From: an uncultured Collinsella sp.
GTDB lineage: Bacteria > Actinomycetota > Coriobacteriia > Coriobacteriales > Coriobacteriaceae
Length of the DNA: 64,000 nt
Reading direction: 5' to 3'
NCBI GenBank assembly: GCA_934667065.1
Contig: CAKULD010000008.1
Location: forward strand, 87,246 to 151,245
In this document: positions 32,703 through 41,498 of the stretch, piece by piece
Position numbering within the stretch: the first letter of the stretch is position 1
Layout: each line of letters begins with the position of its first letter
Made by a program: the position numbers and the translations under genes
The notes under the pieces: model-generated
The model's database searches: none
Told to the model about the DNA's origin: nothing
The model's input: the letters and a program-made list of their open reading frames with translations, nothing else

Positions 32703-35516
32703 TTACCCCGTGTTTTGCAGACCTGCCGAGACGCCGGTCACAGTCGAAAGAATCAGGCTCATATACTCGGCCTTCTTCTCCTCGGCCATCTCGTCCTGGT
32801 TCATACGCACCTCGCGAAGGGCGCGGACCTGGGCGATAGACAGGGCGTCGACGTAGGGGTTACGCACGCGAACGGCACAGCCGAGCACGCGGCGGCGCTG
32901 CAGCGGCCACTCGTCACCGACGATGGCAAGGACCCACTTACGCGTGAGCTGCATCTCGGTGAAGACCTTCTCGGACAGATCCTGGCGATCGCCCAGGTGC
33001 AGATACATCTTGGCGATGCGCTGGTCGGTCTTGGCGATCGACATCTCGATGTTGTCGATAAAGGTGCGGAAGAACGGCCACTCCTGGTAGGCAGCCTTAA
33101 GCTGGTCAAGGTCGCCCAGCTGCTCGCAGGCGGTGCCCAGGCCGTACCAAGCGGCCAGATTGATGCGCGCCTGGCTCCAGCTGAAGATCCACGGAATGGT
33201 ACGCAGGTCGTCGAGCGACTTGGCACCCAAGCCGCGCTTGGCGGGACGCGAGCCGATCGGCAGCAGACCGACCTCGGTCAGCGGCGTCACGGTCGAGAAC
33301 CACGGTGTAAAGTCCTCGGTGTTCAGCAGGTCCAGATAGCGCTCGTGGCTTGCGGCGTTGAGCTTCTCGGCCATATCCCAGAACTTCTGCGTGGTCTCGG
33401 TGTTGGTCTTCTCGACGCTCGGGGCCGACTGCAAAAGCGTTGCGGCGGCAACGGACTCAACATGGCGCTGAGCCAGCGTGCGGTTGCCGTAACGGGCAAA
33501 GATGACCTCGCCCTGCTCGGTGAGCTTAAAGAAGCAGTTGACCGAACCCTTGGGCTGCGCCAGCACGGCCTTGTTGGCCGGACCGCCGCCACGGCCCACG
33601 GCACCGCCGCGACCGTGCATGAGCACCAGGTCGATATCGTTCTTCTCGGCCCACTTGGCGATGCGCTCCTGTGCGGAGTGCAGGGCGAGCATGGCCGTGG
33701 TAGGACCGGCATCCTTGGAGGAGTCGGAGTAGCCCAGCATGACCTCCATGCGGCGGTTGGTCTGGGCAAGGCGCTTTTGCACCACAGGAAGGGTGAGCAT
33801 CTGGTCGAGCACGTCGACGCAGCCCTCGAGGTCCTCGAGCTGCTCGAACAGCGGGATCACGTCGAGCTCGGGGACGTCTTCCTCGTGTGCGAAGGACAGG
33901 TGGGCAAGCTCAAAGACGTCGGCCACATGCTGAGCGCTCTTGGTGAACGAGATGATGTAGCGGTGCGCCATCTTCTTGCCATAGCGCTTTTGGATGGAGC
34001 CGATGGCACGGAAGGTGTCGATAACCTCGCGCGTCATGGGCTGCAGGTCGCCGTGGATACCGTTCTCGTGGATATCCTTGAGGGCGCGGGCATGCACCAC
34101 GGAGTGCTGACGGAACTCCATCTCGACCATATGGAAGCCGAAGGACTCGACCTGCCAGATGATGGTCTGGACCGGACCGTAGGCAGCACGGACGGCACCG
34201 CAGGCGGCCAGCGAACGCTGGACGACACGCAGGTCCTCCAGGAACTCATCGGCACTGTGGTACATGGTGTCGGTAATGCGGCGCACGGTGGCGTTCAGGC
34301 GGTCGGCCATGACGAGCATGACGGCGCGATGCGGCTCGTGCTCGGAGATGAGCTCGGCGCGGGCCGTGTACTGAGCGCTCATCTCGACCTGGTGGTTCCA
34401 CAGGTTCATGAGCTCGGCAGAAGGCTTGCTGTACTCGGCCTCGAGCGTCAGGTTGCGGCCAATGCGGCGGCACTTGTCCTCGAGCTTGAGCACCATATGG
34501 GTGAAGTACTTGGCGGCGACCTCGCGGCTCACCTTGGCGGTGACGTTGGGGTTGCCGTCGCGGTCGGAACCGATCCAGCTGCCAGGATGGAAGAACGCCG
34601 GGCACAGCGGCGGCACGGTGCCGGCCTTGTCGCCCAGCACCCAGTCGTCAAAGCGACGATAGATGACGGGAATGATGTCGAACAGCGTGTTGTCGAAGAT
34701 GTCGATGATGGTATCGGCTTCCTCGACGGGCGTGGGCTTCTTGAGCGCGATGGGGCTCGTGCGCACCAGGGCGTCGATCTCCTGCAGCATATGGCGCTCG
34801 TTCTCCACCAGGTCGGAGCCACCCAGGCGCGGACGCTCCTCCAGCAGGTTGGAGATACGGCGGATCTTGCCCTCGACGGCCTTACGACGAGCCTCGGTGG
34901 GATGTGCGGTAAAGACGGGGTGGAACTCCAGCTTGCCGAGCAGCTCGTTGGCGCCCTCGACGCCCATCTCCTCTACCAGCTGGTGGTAGGCAACGGTGAG
35001 CTCGTTAGCGGGATCAACCTCGGTATCGGTCGACGCGCCGGCCTCGCGCTCGCGCAGCTGGGCCACGCGGTAGTTCTCCTCCGACAGGTTTGCCAGATGG
35101 AAGAAGCTCGTAAAGGCGCGGACGATAACCTGCTGCTTATCGAGCGGCAGGCTGTCGATAATATCGACGACCTCACGGAACGCCACGGCAGTGGACTCAT
35201 CGGCGGTAGGTACGCCCTGCTCATCGACGGCCTCGTCGGCAGCGCGCGTACCGGGGTTGCCGGCATTGGCCACAATTTCGGCCGACAGGATTTTGTCGAA
35301 CAGGTCCGCGATCTCGGGATCATACTCGCTAAGCACACGACGCTCCAGGCGCAGGAACAGCGCCAGATTGTCGCGCAGCTCCTCGGGGATCTCGATCTCG
35401 GCGAGACGCTCCCTGGACTCGGCATTCGAGCCGATTCGGTTAACGAGGCGGTTGACCACGGCAGCGACGCGCGCCGCGGCTTCGGGTACAGACTGGTTGC
35501 TTAGGTTCTCAGCCAC
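32703..35516 (-). CDS. ppc: Phosphoenolpyruvate carboxylase
   Basis: About 937 residues, the full bacterial length. Signatures: VFTAHPTEARRK (catalytic His), GSWIGSDRDGNPNVT, FRQHS, LGYSDSSKDAG and MHGRGGAVGRGGGP (mobile loop and active site), ending in NTG. It makes oxaloacetate from PEP and bicarbonate, supplying succinate or amino acid synthesis in anaerobes. GTG at 35516 is preferred because GGGAGG lies four bases upstream; the ATG at 35528 sits directly against AAGGAGGA with no spacing, but remains possible. Confidence 0.95.
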   Translation of the reverse strand: MAENLSNQSVPEAAARVAAVVNRLVNRIGSNAESRERLAEIEIPEELRDNLALFLRLERRVLSEYDPEIADLFDKILSAEIVANAGNPGTRAADEAVDEQGVPTADESTAVAFREVVDIIDSLPLDKQQVIVRAFTSFFHLANLSEENYRVAQLREREAGASTDTEVDPANELTVAYHQLVEEMGVEGANELLGKLEFHPVFTAHPTEARRKAVEGKIRRISNLLEERPRLGGSDLVENERHMLQEIDALVRTSPIALKKPTPVEEADTIIDIFDNTLFDIIPVIYRRFDDWVLGDKAGTVPPLCPAFFHPGSWIGSDRDGNPNVTAKVSREVAAKYFTHMVLKLEDKCRRIGRNLTLEAEYSKPSAELMNLWNHQVEMSAQYTARAELISEHEPHRAVMLVMADRLNATVRRITDTMYHSADEFLEDLRVVQRSLAACGAVRAAYGPVQTIIWQVESFGFHMVEMEFRQHSVVHARALKDIHENGIHGDLQPMTREVIDTFRAIGSIQKRYGKKMAHRYIISFTKSAQHVADVFELAHLSFAHEEDVPELDVIPLFEQLEDLEGCVDVLDQMLTLPVVQKRLAQTNRRMEVMLGYSDSSKDAGPTTAMLALHSAQERIAKWAEKNDIDLVLMHGRGGAVGRGGGPANKAVLAQPKGSVNCFFKLTEQGEVIFARYGNRTLAQRHVESVAAATLLQSAPSVEKTNTETTQKFWDMAEKLNAASHERYLDLLNTEDFTPWFSTVTPLTEVGLLPIGSRPAKRGLGAKSLDDLRTIPWIFSWSQARINLAAWYGLGTACEQLGDLDQLKAAYQEWPFFRTFIDNIEMSIAKTDQRIAKMYLHLGDRQDLSEKVFTEMQLTRKWVLAIVGDEWPLQRRRVLGCAVRVRNPYVDALSIAQVRALREVRMNQDEMAEEKKAEYMSLILSTVTGVSAGLQNTG

Positions 35517-35773
35517 GTTTCCTCCCATTCCTCCTTCTATGCACGTAACATGCGGTATTCATTATAGGCACTTGAGAAATACTTTCGACACTGATTGCGC
35601 TTTACCACACAAAAGTATTTTCTGCATTGCAAGGGTTTTTGCCCCAAATGGTCGTATTTCTCGGTAGGCGGCATACGCAAGCGGGGGCATTCCGCATAAA
35701 TGCGAAACACCCCCGTAACAATCGCTCGCCATGAGCAGGGCACATTAGCAGGCCCGCAGCTCAGCATGATGCG

Positions 35774-37087
35774 CTACAGGCGCTCGCGAACCGCCTCGAC
35801 AACGTTGTCCAGATCGGCGAGGACCTCGTCATGGCTCTCCATATCGCGCACCTTGACCTTGCCGGCGGCAAGCTCGTCACCACCCAGGACCAGGATGAGC
35901 TTGGCGCCCACCTTGTCGGCCTGCTTAAACTGAGCCTTGAGCGAACGGCCCTGGTAATCGGCCTCGGTCACGATCCCTGCGGCGCGGAGCTCCTGCGTAA
36001 TGGCAAAGACGTTCTGACGCAGTTCCTTACCGGCGTTGGCGACGTAGACGCACGGGGTCTCCTCGGCACCCAGGTCGCTGCCAAAGGCCTGCAGGGCCAG
36101 CAGGGCACGCTCAAAGCCGACGGCGAAGCCGACGCCTGCCGTGGGCTTGCCGCCCTCGAGCTCGACCAGGCCGTCGTAGCGGCCGCCGCCACCGATGGAG
36201 CCGACACCGGCACCGGGGGCCTCGACCTCAAAGACGGTGCGGGTGTAGTAGTCCAGGCCGCGCACCAGGGTGGGATCCTCGACATACTCGATACCGGCGA
36301 CATCCAGATAGCGCTTGACCTGCTCGTAGTGCTCGCGGCACTCGTCGCACAGGTTGTCGCCCATCAGCGGAGCGTCGGCCATGATCTCGCGGCAGTGATC
36401 GTTCTTGCAGTCGAAGGCGCGCAGCGGGTTGAGCTCGGCACGCTCGCGGCACTCGTCGCACATCTCGTCGGCGTGATCGAGGATAAACTGCTTGACCTGC
36501 TCGCGGTATGCCGGACGGCACTGGGCATCGCCCATCGAGTTAATAAGCAGACGAAGCTTGGAAAGATCAAAGCCCAGGCGCTTGTAGAACTCCATGAGCA
36601 TGATGATGCACTCGGCATCTGCTGCCGGATCGGGAGCGCCGAGCCACTCGATGCCTACCTGGTGGAACTGACGCAGACGGCCCTTCTGGGGGCGCTCGCC
36701 GCGGAACATGGCCTCGGCATAGTAGGCCTTAAACGGCGTGGAGCCCTGGGGCACCAGGTTGTTCTCCACGACGGCGCGAACCACGCCGGCCGTGCCCTCG
36801 GGACGAAGCGCCAGGCGCTGCTTGGGCTTGAGCTTGGTGTCGGTGCCCTCGGTAAAGACGCGCTCCAGGTTGGCACCGCTAAACACGCGGAACATCTCTT
36901 TGCGCACGACGTCGGTCGACTGGCCGATACCGTGGACAAATACGTCCACCTGCTCGATCGCGGGCGTCTCGATGGGCTTAAAACCAAACGGCTCGAACAC
37001 GCCGGCCGCAATCTGCTGCATCTTTTGCCAGGCGCGCATCTCGGCGCCGATAAGGTCGCGGGTTCCCTCCGCCTTCTGTGCCTGCAT
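35774..37087 (-). CDS. hisS: Histidyl-tRNA synthetase
   Basis: About 437 residues. Class II motif 2 (AMFRGERPQKGRLRQFHQVGIE), the histidine loop LVRGLDYYTRTVFE and motif 3 (AGVGFAVGFERALLAL) are all present, followed by the anticodon-binding domain from about 340. It charges tRNA-His. ATG 37087 is chosen because AAAGG lies 9 bases upstream; TTG at 37093 is in frame but too close to it. Beyond the 3' end, an imperfect hairpin near 35677-35716 (GCGGGGGCATTCCGCA...) may end transcription. Confidence 0.95.
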   Translation of the reverse strand: MQAQKAEGTRDLIGAEMRAWQKMQQIAAGVFEPFGFKPIETPAIEQVDVFVHGIGQSTDVVRKEMFRVFSGANLERVFTEGTDTKLKPKQRLALRPEGTAGVVRAVVENNLVPQGSTPFKAYYAEAMFRGERPQKGRLRQFHQVGIEWLGAPDPAADAECIIMLMEFYKRLGFDLSKLRLLINSMGDAQCRPAYREQVKQFILDHADEMCDECRERAELNPLRAFDCKNDHCREIMADAPLMGDNLCDECREHYEQVKRYLDVAGIEYVEDPTLVRGLDYYTRTVFEVEAPGAGVGSIGGGGRYDGLVELEGGKPTAGVGFAVGFERALLALQAFGSDLGAEETPCVYVANAGKELRQNVFAITQELRAAGIVTEADYQGRSLKAQFKQADKVGAKLILVLGGDELAAGKVKVRDMESHDEVLADLDNVVEAVRERL

Positions 37088-37143
37088 GGGCAAACACCTT
37101 TCTTTTGTATCGCGTCATAGGTAGTGGTCATTATACGGCACAA

Positions 37144-37212
37144 ACATAAAACGCGGCGGCGCGTCTGACCGAACGAGGGTATGGGGACTCGTTCGGCCAG
37201 ACGCGCCGCCGC
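37144..37212 (-). terminator. Terminator-like long hairpin
   Basis: A 15-bp perfect GC stem (37153-37167 with 37198-37212), extended by CGAACGAG/CTCGTTCG inside, is followed on the minus strand by GTTTTATG. A second, weaker nested hairpin (about 37222-37320) lies between it and the MFS gene stop. Confidence 0.75.
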
Positions 37213-37335
37213 GGCATGTAATCCGTTTCGTCCGCCCGTGGCCGCCTTGGAAACCGAATGACGGTACGAGCATCCATTCGGCTTCCAGGGCAACCACGGA
37301 CAGAACGGGGCAAACGAAAAAAGAGTGGCGGGCGC

Positions 37336-38640
37336 TTACTCCCCTGCCACGCTCGCACGCAGCTTGGCGGCGATGGGCTCGGACGCCAGCAAGAATACGA
37401 GCATGACCACGGAGCACACCAGGCACACGATCCAAGTGCTCGCAAAGGAGCCCGAGGCATCGAACAGCACGCCCGAGACAATGGCACCCACAGTGCCGCC
37501 GACCATCTCGAGCGAGGTGATAGTGCCCGTGACCTTGCCAAGGTCGGCCATGCCAAACTGCTTAGATGCGGCGATGGTGGGCGTGATGGTGCCCATACAC
37601 GTTCCGATACCAAAACTCACGGCGGCGATAATGGGGCCAAGATCCGTCGTCGGGAAGCACAGCGCCACGCAGGCGATGATGCACGCAACGGAGCCAAGGA
37701 TGTTGCCAAAGCGCAGGCCAAAACGGTCATAGATCGCACCGAGCGAAATCTTGGCGATGACGACCGTGACCATGTAGGCAGAAAGCACCGTACCGGCCCA
37801 CATGGGATCGTGGCCGCCCGTGACGATCTTGGCACCGTTGACGGTAACGCTCGTCATGTTCGTAACCTGGTTGGGAAGAATGGCGCCATTGACCAGGCCC
37901 ATAAAGAGGAAGGCGACGACGAGCAGCCAAAATGCCGGGCTCTTCTTGATGCGCGACCAACCCACGCTGACCTCGGGGGCAGCCTTCTCGTTTTTATCGC
38001 CCGCGGTGGAAGCGGACGGATCGCCCGGGTTCTCGCCGAGCGGCTTGAGGCCGATCTCGGAAGGCTTGGTGCGGAAGGAGTAGGCCGTGATGGGCAGTGC
38101 CGCCACAATGCAGACGGCAGCGAGCACCAGGAAGGCGGAACGCCAGCCCACGCTCACGATCAGCGAGCTCACGATCGGCGAGAGGATAGCACCGCCAAAG
38201 CCCGAGCCCGAAAGCGCGATGGAAATGGCAAGACCACGCTTGGCGGTAAACCAGTTGGCGGTCACCAGACTAATGAGCAGACGGGTCGAGGCGACGGCAA
38301 AGCAGCCCGAGACGGCAAAGAGCACGTAGACCTGCCAAAGCTCGCCCACAAAGCTCATGCCCACGAGCACCGCCGAGGTGGCGATGACGGTAAGCGAACC
38401 CAAGACGCGGCCACTGACCTTATCGGCAACATGGCCGATGACGAGCGAACCCACAACGCTCACCACGGTGGAGATAGCATTGGAGATGTTGTACTGGGCA
38501 AGCGTGATCCCGAGGTCGCTAACGATGAGCGGCTGGAACAGGCTCATGCAGTTGACGAAGATCGTGTAGCACGTGGCCATGATCACAAAGCCGGAGGCCA
38601 CCACAAGCCAGCCGGGGAAGAACTTACGTTGCTGGGACAT
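37336..38640 (-). CDS. MFS transporter, OFA/monocarboxylate-type
   Basis: 434 residues with 12 predicted helices and a central loop of about 45 charged residues (about 195-240). The N-terminus (FFPGWLVVASGFVIMATCYTI) and the loop 2-3 region GHVADKVSGRVLG resemble oxalate/formate antiporter-like MFS proteins that move organic acids. The substrate is not predictable. AAAGGAGC lies before the ATG. The next gene upstream on the strand encodes an M20 amidohydrolase. Confidence 0.82.
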   Translation of the reverse strand: MSQQRKFFPGWLVVASGFVIMATCYTIFVNCMSLFQPLIVSDLGITLAQYNISNAISTVVSVVGSLVIGHVADKVSGRVLGSLTVIATSAVLVGMSFVGELWQVYVLFAVSGCFAVASTRLLISLVTANWFTAKRGLAISIALSGSGFGGAILSPIVSSLIVSVGWRSAFLVLAAVCIVAALPITAYSFRTKPSEIGLKPLGENPGDPSASTAGDKNEKAAPEVSVGWSRIKKSPAFWLLVVAFLFMGLVNGAILPNQVTNMTSVTVNGAKIVTGGHDPMWAGTVLSAYMVTVVIAKISLGAIYDRFGLRFGNILGSVACIIACVALCFPTTDLGPIIAAVSFGIGTCMGTITPTIAASKQFGMADLGKVTGTITSLEMVGGTVGAIVSGVLFDASGSFASTWIVCLVCSVVMLVFLLASEPIAAKLRASVAGE

Positions 38641-38679
38641 ACTGCTCCTTTATAAACAAACGAATAGCCTGCGCCGGGC

Positions 38680-38771
38680 GCCGGTAGTGCCCAAAATTGC
38701 CTTGAAAGACAAGGGCATAGGCCTTATGGCCATGCCCGCAGGCTTGAAAGGCAAGGTTGGGTGCTACCGGT
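38680..38771. repeat. Palindrome overlapping the end of the amidohydrolase gene
   Basis: GCCGGTAGTGCCCA (38680-38693) pairs with 38758-38771, and GCCTTGAAAG...GGGCAT pairs with ATGCCC...CTTGAAAGGC inside. The right arm covers the last codons and stop (38764-38766) of the amidohydrolase gene. It lies before the MFS start and may act as a transcript end. Confidence 0.75.
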
Positions 38772-40062
38772 GGTCGGCGATGTAACCTAAGGCAACTGCC
38801 GCATACGCTGCAGCACCGAGTGGCAGCTCGGCATCGTTAAAGCGTGCCTTGGGATGGTGCTGGGCAAAATGCTCGTCCGTGTCGGTCACGGCTGCGCCCA
38901 CGGTAAAGTACGCACTCGGGATCTCGCTCGAAATGAGCGCGAAGTCCTCGCTTGCCATGGCGTGGAACAACGGCAGGAATGCGGCCTTGGGCAGCACCGC
39001 ACCCACATAGCCAAGCGACGCCTGGGTCATATCGTCGTCGAGCACGAGCGGCGGAACGTCCGAGAGCGTCTCGATGGTCGCCGGTGTGCGATACGTTGCA
39101 GCCACACCGTTGACGACCTCGACGATACGCTCCTTGAGGTGAGCCATGAGCTCGACATCGAAGCCGCGCAGCGTTCCCTCGAGCACACAGGTATCGGGAA
39201 TGACGTTGGCCGCCAGACCACCGGCGAACTTGCCCACGGTCAGCGCGACCTCCTTGGCCGCCGGCACCTCGCGGGAGATGAGCTCCTGCAGCGCCAGGTG
39301 CACATGCACGCCAGCCGTGATGGGGTCGATGCAGATCTCGGGGCTCGAGCCATGGCCGCCCTTGCCCTGGAGCGTGATGCGAAAACCGTACACGCCCGAG
39401 AGCGCCGGACTTCCGAAGAGCACCAGGCCAAGCGGCGACTGGCTGTTGACATGCATGGCGAAGGCAGCCTGGGGGCGCGGATTCTGGAGCAGGCCGTCGG
39501 CAATGGCGGCGCGGGCGCCCTCAAAGGTCTCCTCACCCGGTTGGAACAGCAACTTGACCGTGGCGTTTGCCTCCACAAGCTCTGCCTCACGCGCCTTGAG
39601 CAGTCGGGCCGCGCCAAGCAGCGCCGTCGCGTGCATATCGTGGCCGCAGGCGTGCATACAGCCATTGGTGGAGGCAAAAGGCTCGCCCGACTCCTCGGCA
39701 ACAGGCAAGGCATCCATATCGCCGCGGAGCATGACGACCGTGCCGGCCTGCTCGTCCGTGCACGTGCCATTGCCCTGGGCCGCTGCGACGGCACCGGCGC
39801 CGATGAGTCCCACGGCACAGGAACCGTCAACGAGCACGGTATAGGGAATATCCATCTCGTCCAGGCGTGCCTGGATATAGGCAGATGTCTGCGGGAGGTT
39901 GTTGCCGAGCTCGGGCATCTGATGGAGGTCATGGCGCCATACGGCAAGCTCATCGGCAAATGCCTGAGCCTCTTTGACCAGGCCATCACCGATGGCGGCC
40001 TGCGCCGCCATAGTGGCCTGAGGCGCTGATTGCGGTTGAAGATCGGACAGAGCTGGTGCCAT
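38764..40062 (-). CDS. M20-family amidohydrolase (aminoacylase/hippurate hydrolase-like)
   Basis: About 432 residues. Metal-binding and catalytic blocks of the M20D group are seen: RHDLHQMPELG, RGDMDALP, HACGHDMHATALLGAA, QPGEETFEGA and KGGHGSSPE in the dimerisation domain. Such enzymes cut N-acyl amino acids or aminobenzoyl-glutamate-like amides. No signal peptide is seen. ATG 40062 follows GGAGGGC; 18 further in-frame codons lack a binding site. The adjacent MFS carrier could export or import its acid product; that is inference. Confidence 0.88.
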   Translation of the reverse strand: MAPALSDLQPQSAPQATMAAQAAIGDGLVKEAQAFADELAVWRHDLHQMPELGNNLPQTSAYIQARLDEMDIPYTVLVDGSCAVGLIGAGAVAAAQGNGTCTDEQAGTVVMLRGDMDALPVAEESGEPFASTNGCMHACGHDMHATALLGAARLLKAREAELVEANATVKLLFQPGEETFEGARAAIADGLLQNPRPQAAFAMHVNSQSPLGLVLFGSPALSGVYGFRITLQGKGGHGSSPEICIDPITAGVHVHLALQELISREVPAAKEVALTVGKFAGGLAANVIPDTCVLEGTLRGFDVELMAHLKERIVEVVNGVAATYRTPATIETLSDVPPLVLDDDMTQASLGYVGAVLPKAAFLPLFHAMASEDFALISSEIPSAYFTVGAAVTDTDEHFAQHHPKARFNDAELPLGAAAYAAVALGYIADHR

Positions 40063-40140
40063 AGATGCCCTCCAGTAACGTTTTTGCAGCAAGCACTTTG
40101 ATAGCATAAAGTGCAAGGTACTACTTTAAGGGCGATGCAT

Positions 40141-40166
40141 AAAAAATGCCGCCCCAGAAGGGCGGC
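40141..40166 (-). terminator. Rho-independent terminator after the EamA gene
   Basis: GCCGCCC/GGGCGGC with a short loop, followed on the minus strand by ATTTTTT, 12 bases beyond the stop. Confidence 0.9.
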
Positions 40167-40178
40167 GCAACAAGTTGT

Positions 40179-41159
40179 TTACAATTGCGGGCGCGGCTTT
40201 CGGCGCAAGAAATCGAAGTGCGTCTCGCTCAAGATAATCGATAGGAAGATGAGCGCAAAGCCGGCGAGCAAGCGCGAGGTGAGCGCCTCTCCCATCAACA
40301 GCACCGAGAACAGCACGCCCGAGGGCGACTCCATCGAGAGAAGCAGCGAGCCCGTCGAGGCCGGGACATGTGCCAGACCGACATTTTGGATGAGCAGCGC
40401 CACGCACGTACAGCCCACCGAGAGGAAGGCCATCACGGCGGTAAAGCTCGGCGTCCATGCGGAGAGGGGCGCCTGGGTCTCAAACAGCAGCGACGTGATC
40501 AGACTCAAAACGCCATTGCCCACAAACATCCAAAACGTGATGACGTTGATATCCATCTTACGGCCGTACTTGGCCGTCACGGCCATCTGAATCGCGAAGA
40601 AGATCGCACCGCCCAGGGTAATAACATCGCCGGCATTAAACTCGACGCTATCGAGTGCCACCAAGCCGATGCCAGCTAAGCACAACAGCGCCGCGCCCAA
40701 GTTATAGCGAGTGAGCTTTTCGCCGCTCAAGAAGTAGCTCGCAAACGGAACGAGGATGCAATACGTACCAGTCAAAAAAGCACTCTTGCCCGCCGTGGTC
40801 TGCGCCAAGCCAATCGTCTGCAAACCGTAAGCACCCCACATCAACGCGCCCATGCCAAGCCCGACGATCAAGTTGCGGGCATTGAAATGCGCGATGATGC
40901 GCTTGTGGAAGATGGCGAACATGACCAGCGAAGCCGGAAGGAAGCGAACGTAGAGCAGCTCAAACACCGGAATGGTATCGAGCGCATCCTTCATGGTCGT
41001 AAAGGAATAGCCCCAGATGACCGCCACCGAAAGCAGCAAGACCTTCCAGAACAGCGGCGATCGCGCTCCGGCTCCACGGGAGGCACCGGCACCCAAATCC
41101 TCGCGGGCCACAGGGCTATCGGGCATCTTTTCGATTTCATCAACGGCATATTGGGGCAT
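40179..41159 (-). CDS. EamA/DMT-family transporter
   Basis: 326 residues. A 35-residue polar N-terminus precedes ten membrane helices arranged as two EamA repeats (about 38-170 and 185-315). GLQTIGLAQTTAGKSAFLTGTY and PASTGSLLLSMESPSGVLFS are the conserved ends of the repeats. These carriers export amino acids, nucleosides or other metabolites; the substrate is unknown. GAGGAT lies before the ATG. Confidence 0.87.
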   Translation of the reverse strand: MPQYAVDEIEKMPDSPVAREDLGAGASRGAGARSPLFWKVLLLSVAVIWGYSFTTMKDALDTIPVFELLYVRFLPASLVMFAIFHKRIIAHFNARNLIVGLGMGALMWGAYGLQTIGLAQTTAGKSAFLTGTYCILVPFASYFLSGEKLTRYNLGAALLCLAGIGLVALDSVEFNAGDVITLGGAIFFAIQMAVTAKYGRKMDINVITFWMFVGNGVLSLITSLLFETQAPLSAWTPSFTAVMAFLSVGCTCVALLIQNVGLAHVPASTGSLLLSMESPSGVLFSVLLMGEALTSRLLAGFALIFLSIILSETHFDFLRRKPRPQL

Positions 41160-41228
41160 AGGGCATCCTCGCGCTCAGTCTGGGCGTGGTGTCCGCACGC
41201 GCATGGCCGCGTGCCGCCTCATGGTCAA

Positions 41229-41263
41229 ATAAAAACAGGGCGCACCGGACCCCCGGCACGCCC
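41229..41263 (-). terminator. Rho-independent terminator downstream of the YhgE pair
   Basis: GGGCGCACCGG (41238-41248) pairs with CCGGCACGCCC (41253-41263) through wobbles; the minus strand continues TGTTTTTATTT. It probably ends the transcript of the two YhgE genes, beyond the palindrome at 41320-41468. Confidence 0.75.
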
Positions 41264-41319
41264 CGCTACTGTAGCAACAACCAGCACTGCATCGCAATCC
41301 AGCCCGCTAAAGCGTTTTG

Positions 41320-41468
41320 TTCCGCCGTTCTAACGAACGGCGGAATGGTCGACGCTGCGCGAGCCGCATTCACACCAATCTGACGTTCAATTTCAAGGGC
41401 GCGACCAGAAGGTCGGCGCCCTTTCATTTCACGTCACCTTGGCGCAAATGCGGCTCGCTCGCTGGCTT
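41320..41468 (+). repeat. Nested palindrome, family A copy 1
   Basis: TTCCGCCGTTC/GAACGGCGGAA hairpin (41320-41345), then GTCGACGCTGC, an arm GCGAGCCGCATT pairing with AATGCGGCTCGC near 41447-41458, CAATCTGACGTTCAAT, a variable inner hairpin (GGGCGCGACC...GGTCGGCGCCC), TTTCACGTCACCTT and CGCTGGCTT. The order of blocks is the same as in the copy at 46676-46823 on the other strand. It lies between the YhgE stop and the terminator at 41229. Confidence 0.85.
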
Positions 41469-41498
41469 TGCCAAAACATCAAGGATTACCTTGTTGAA

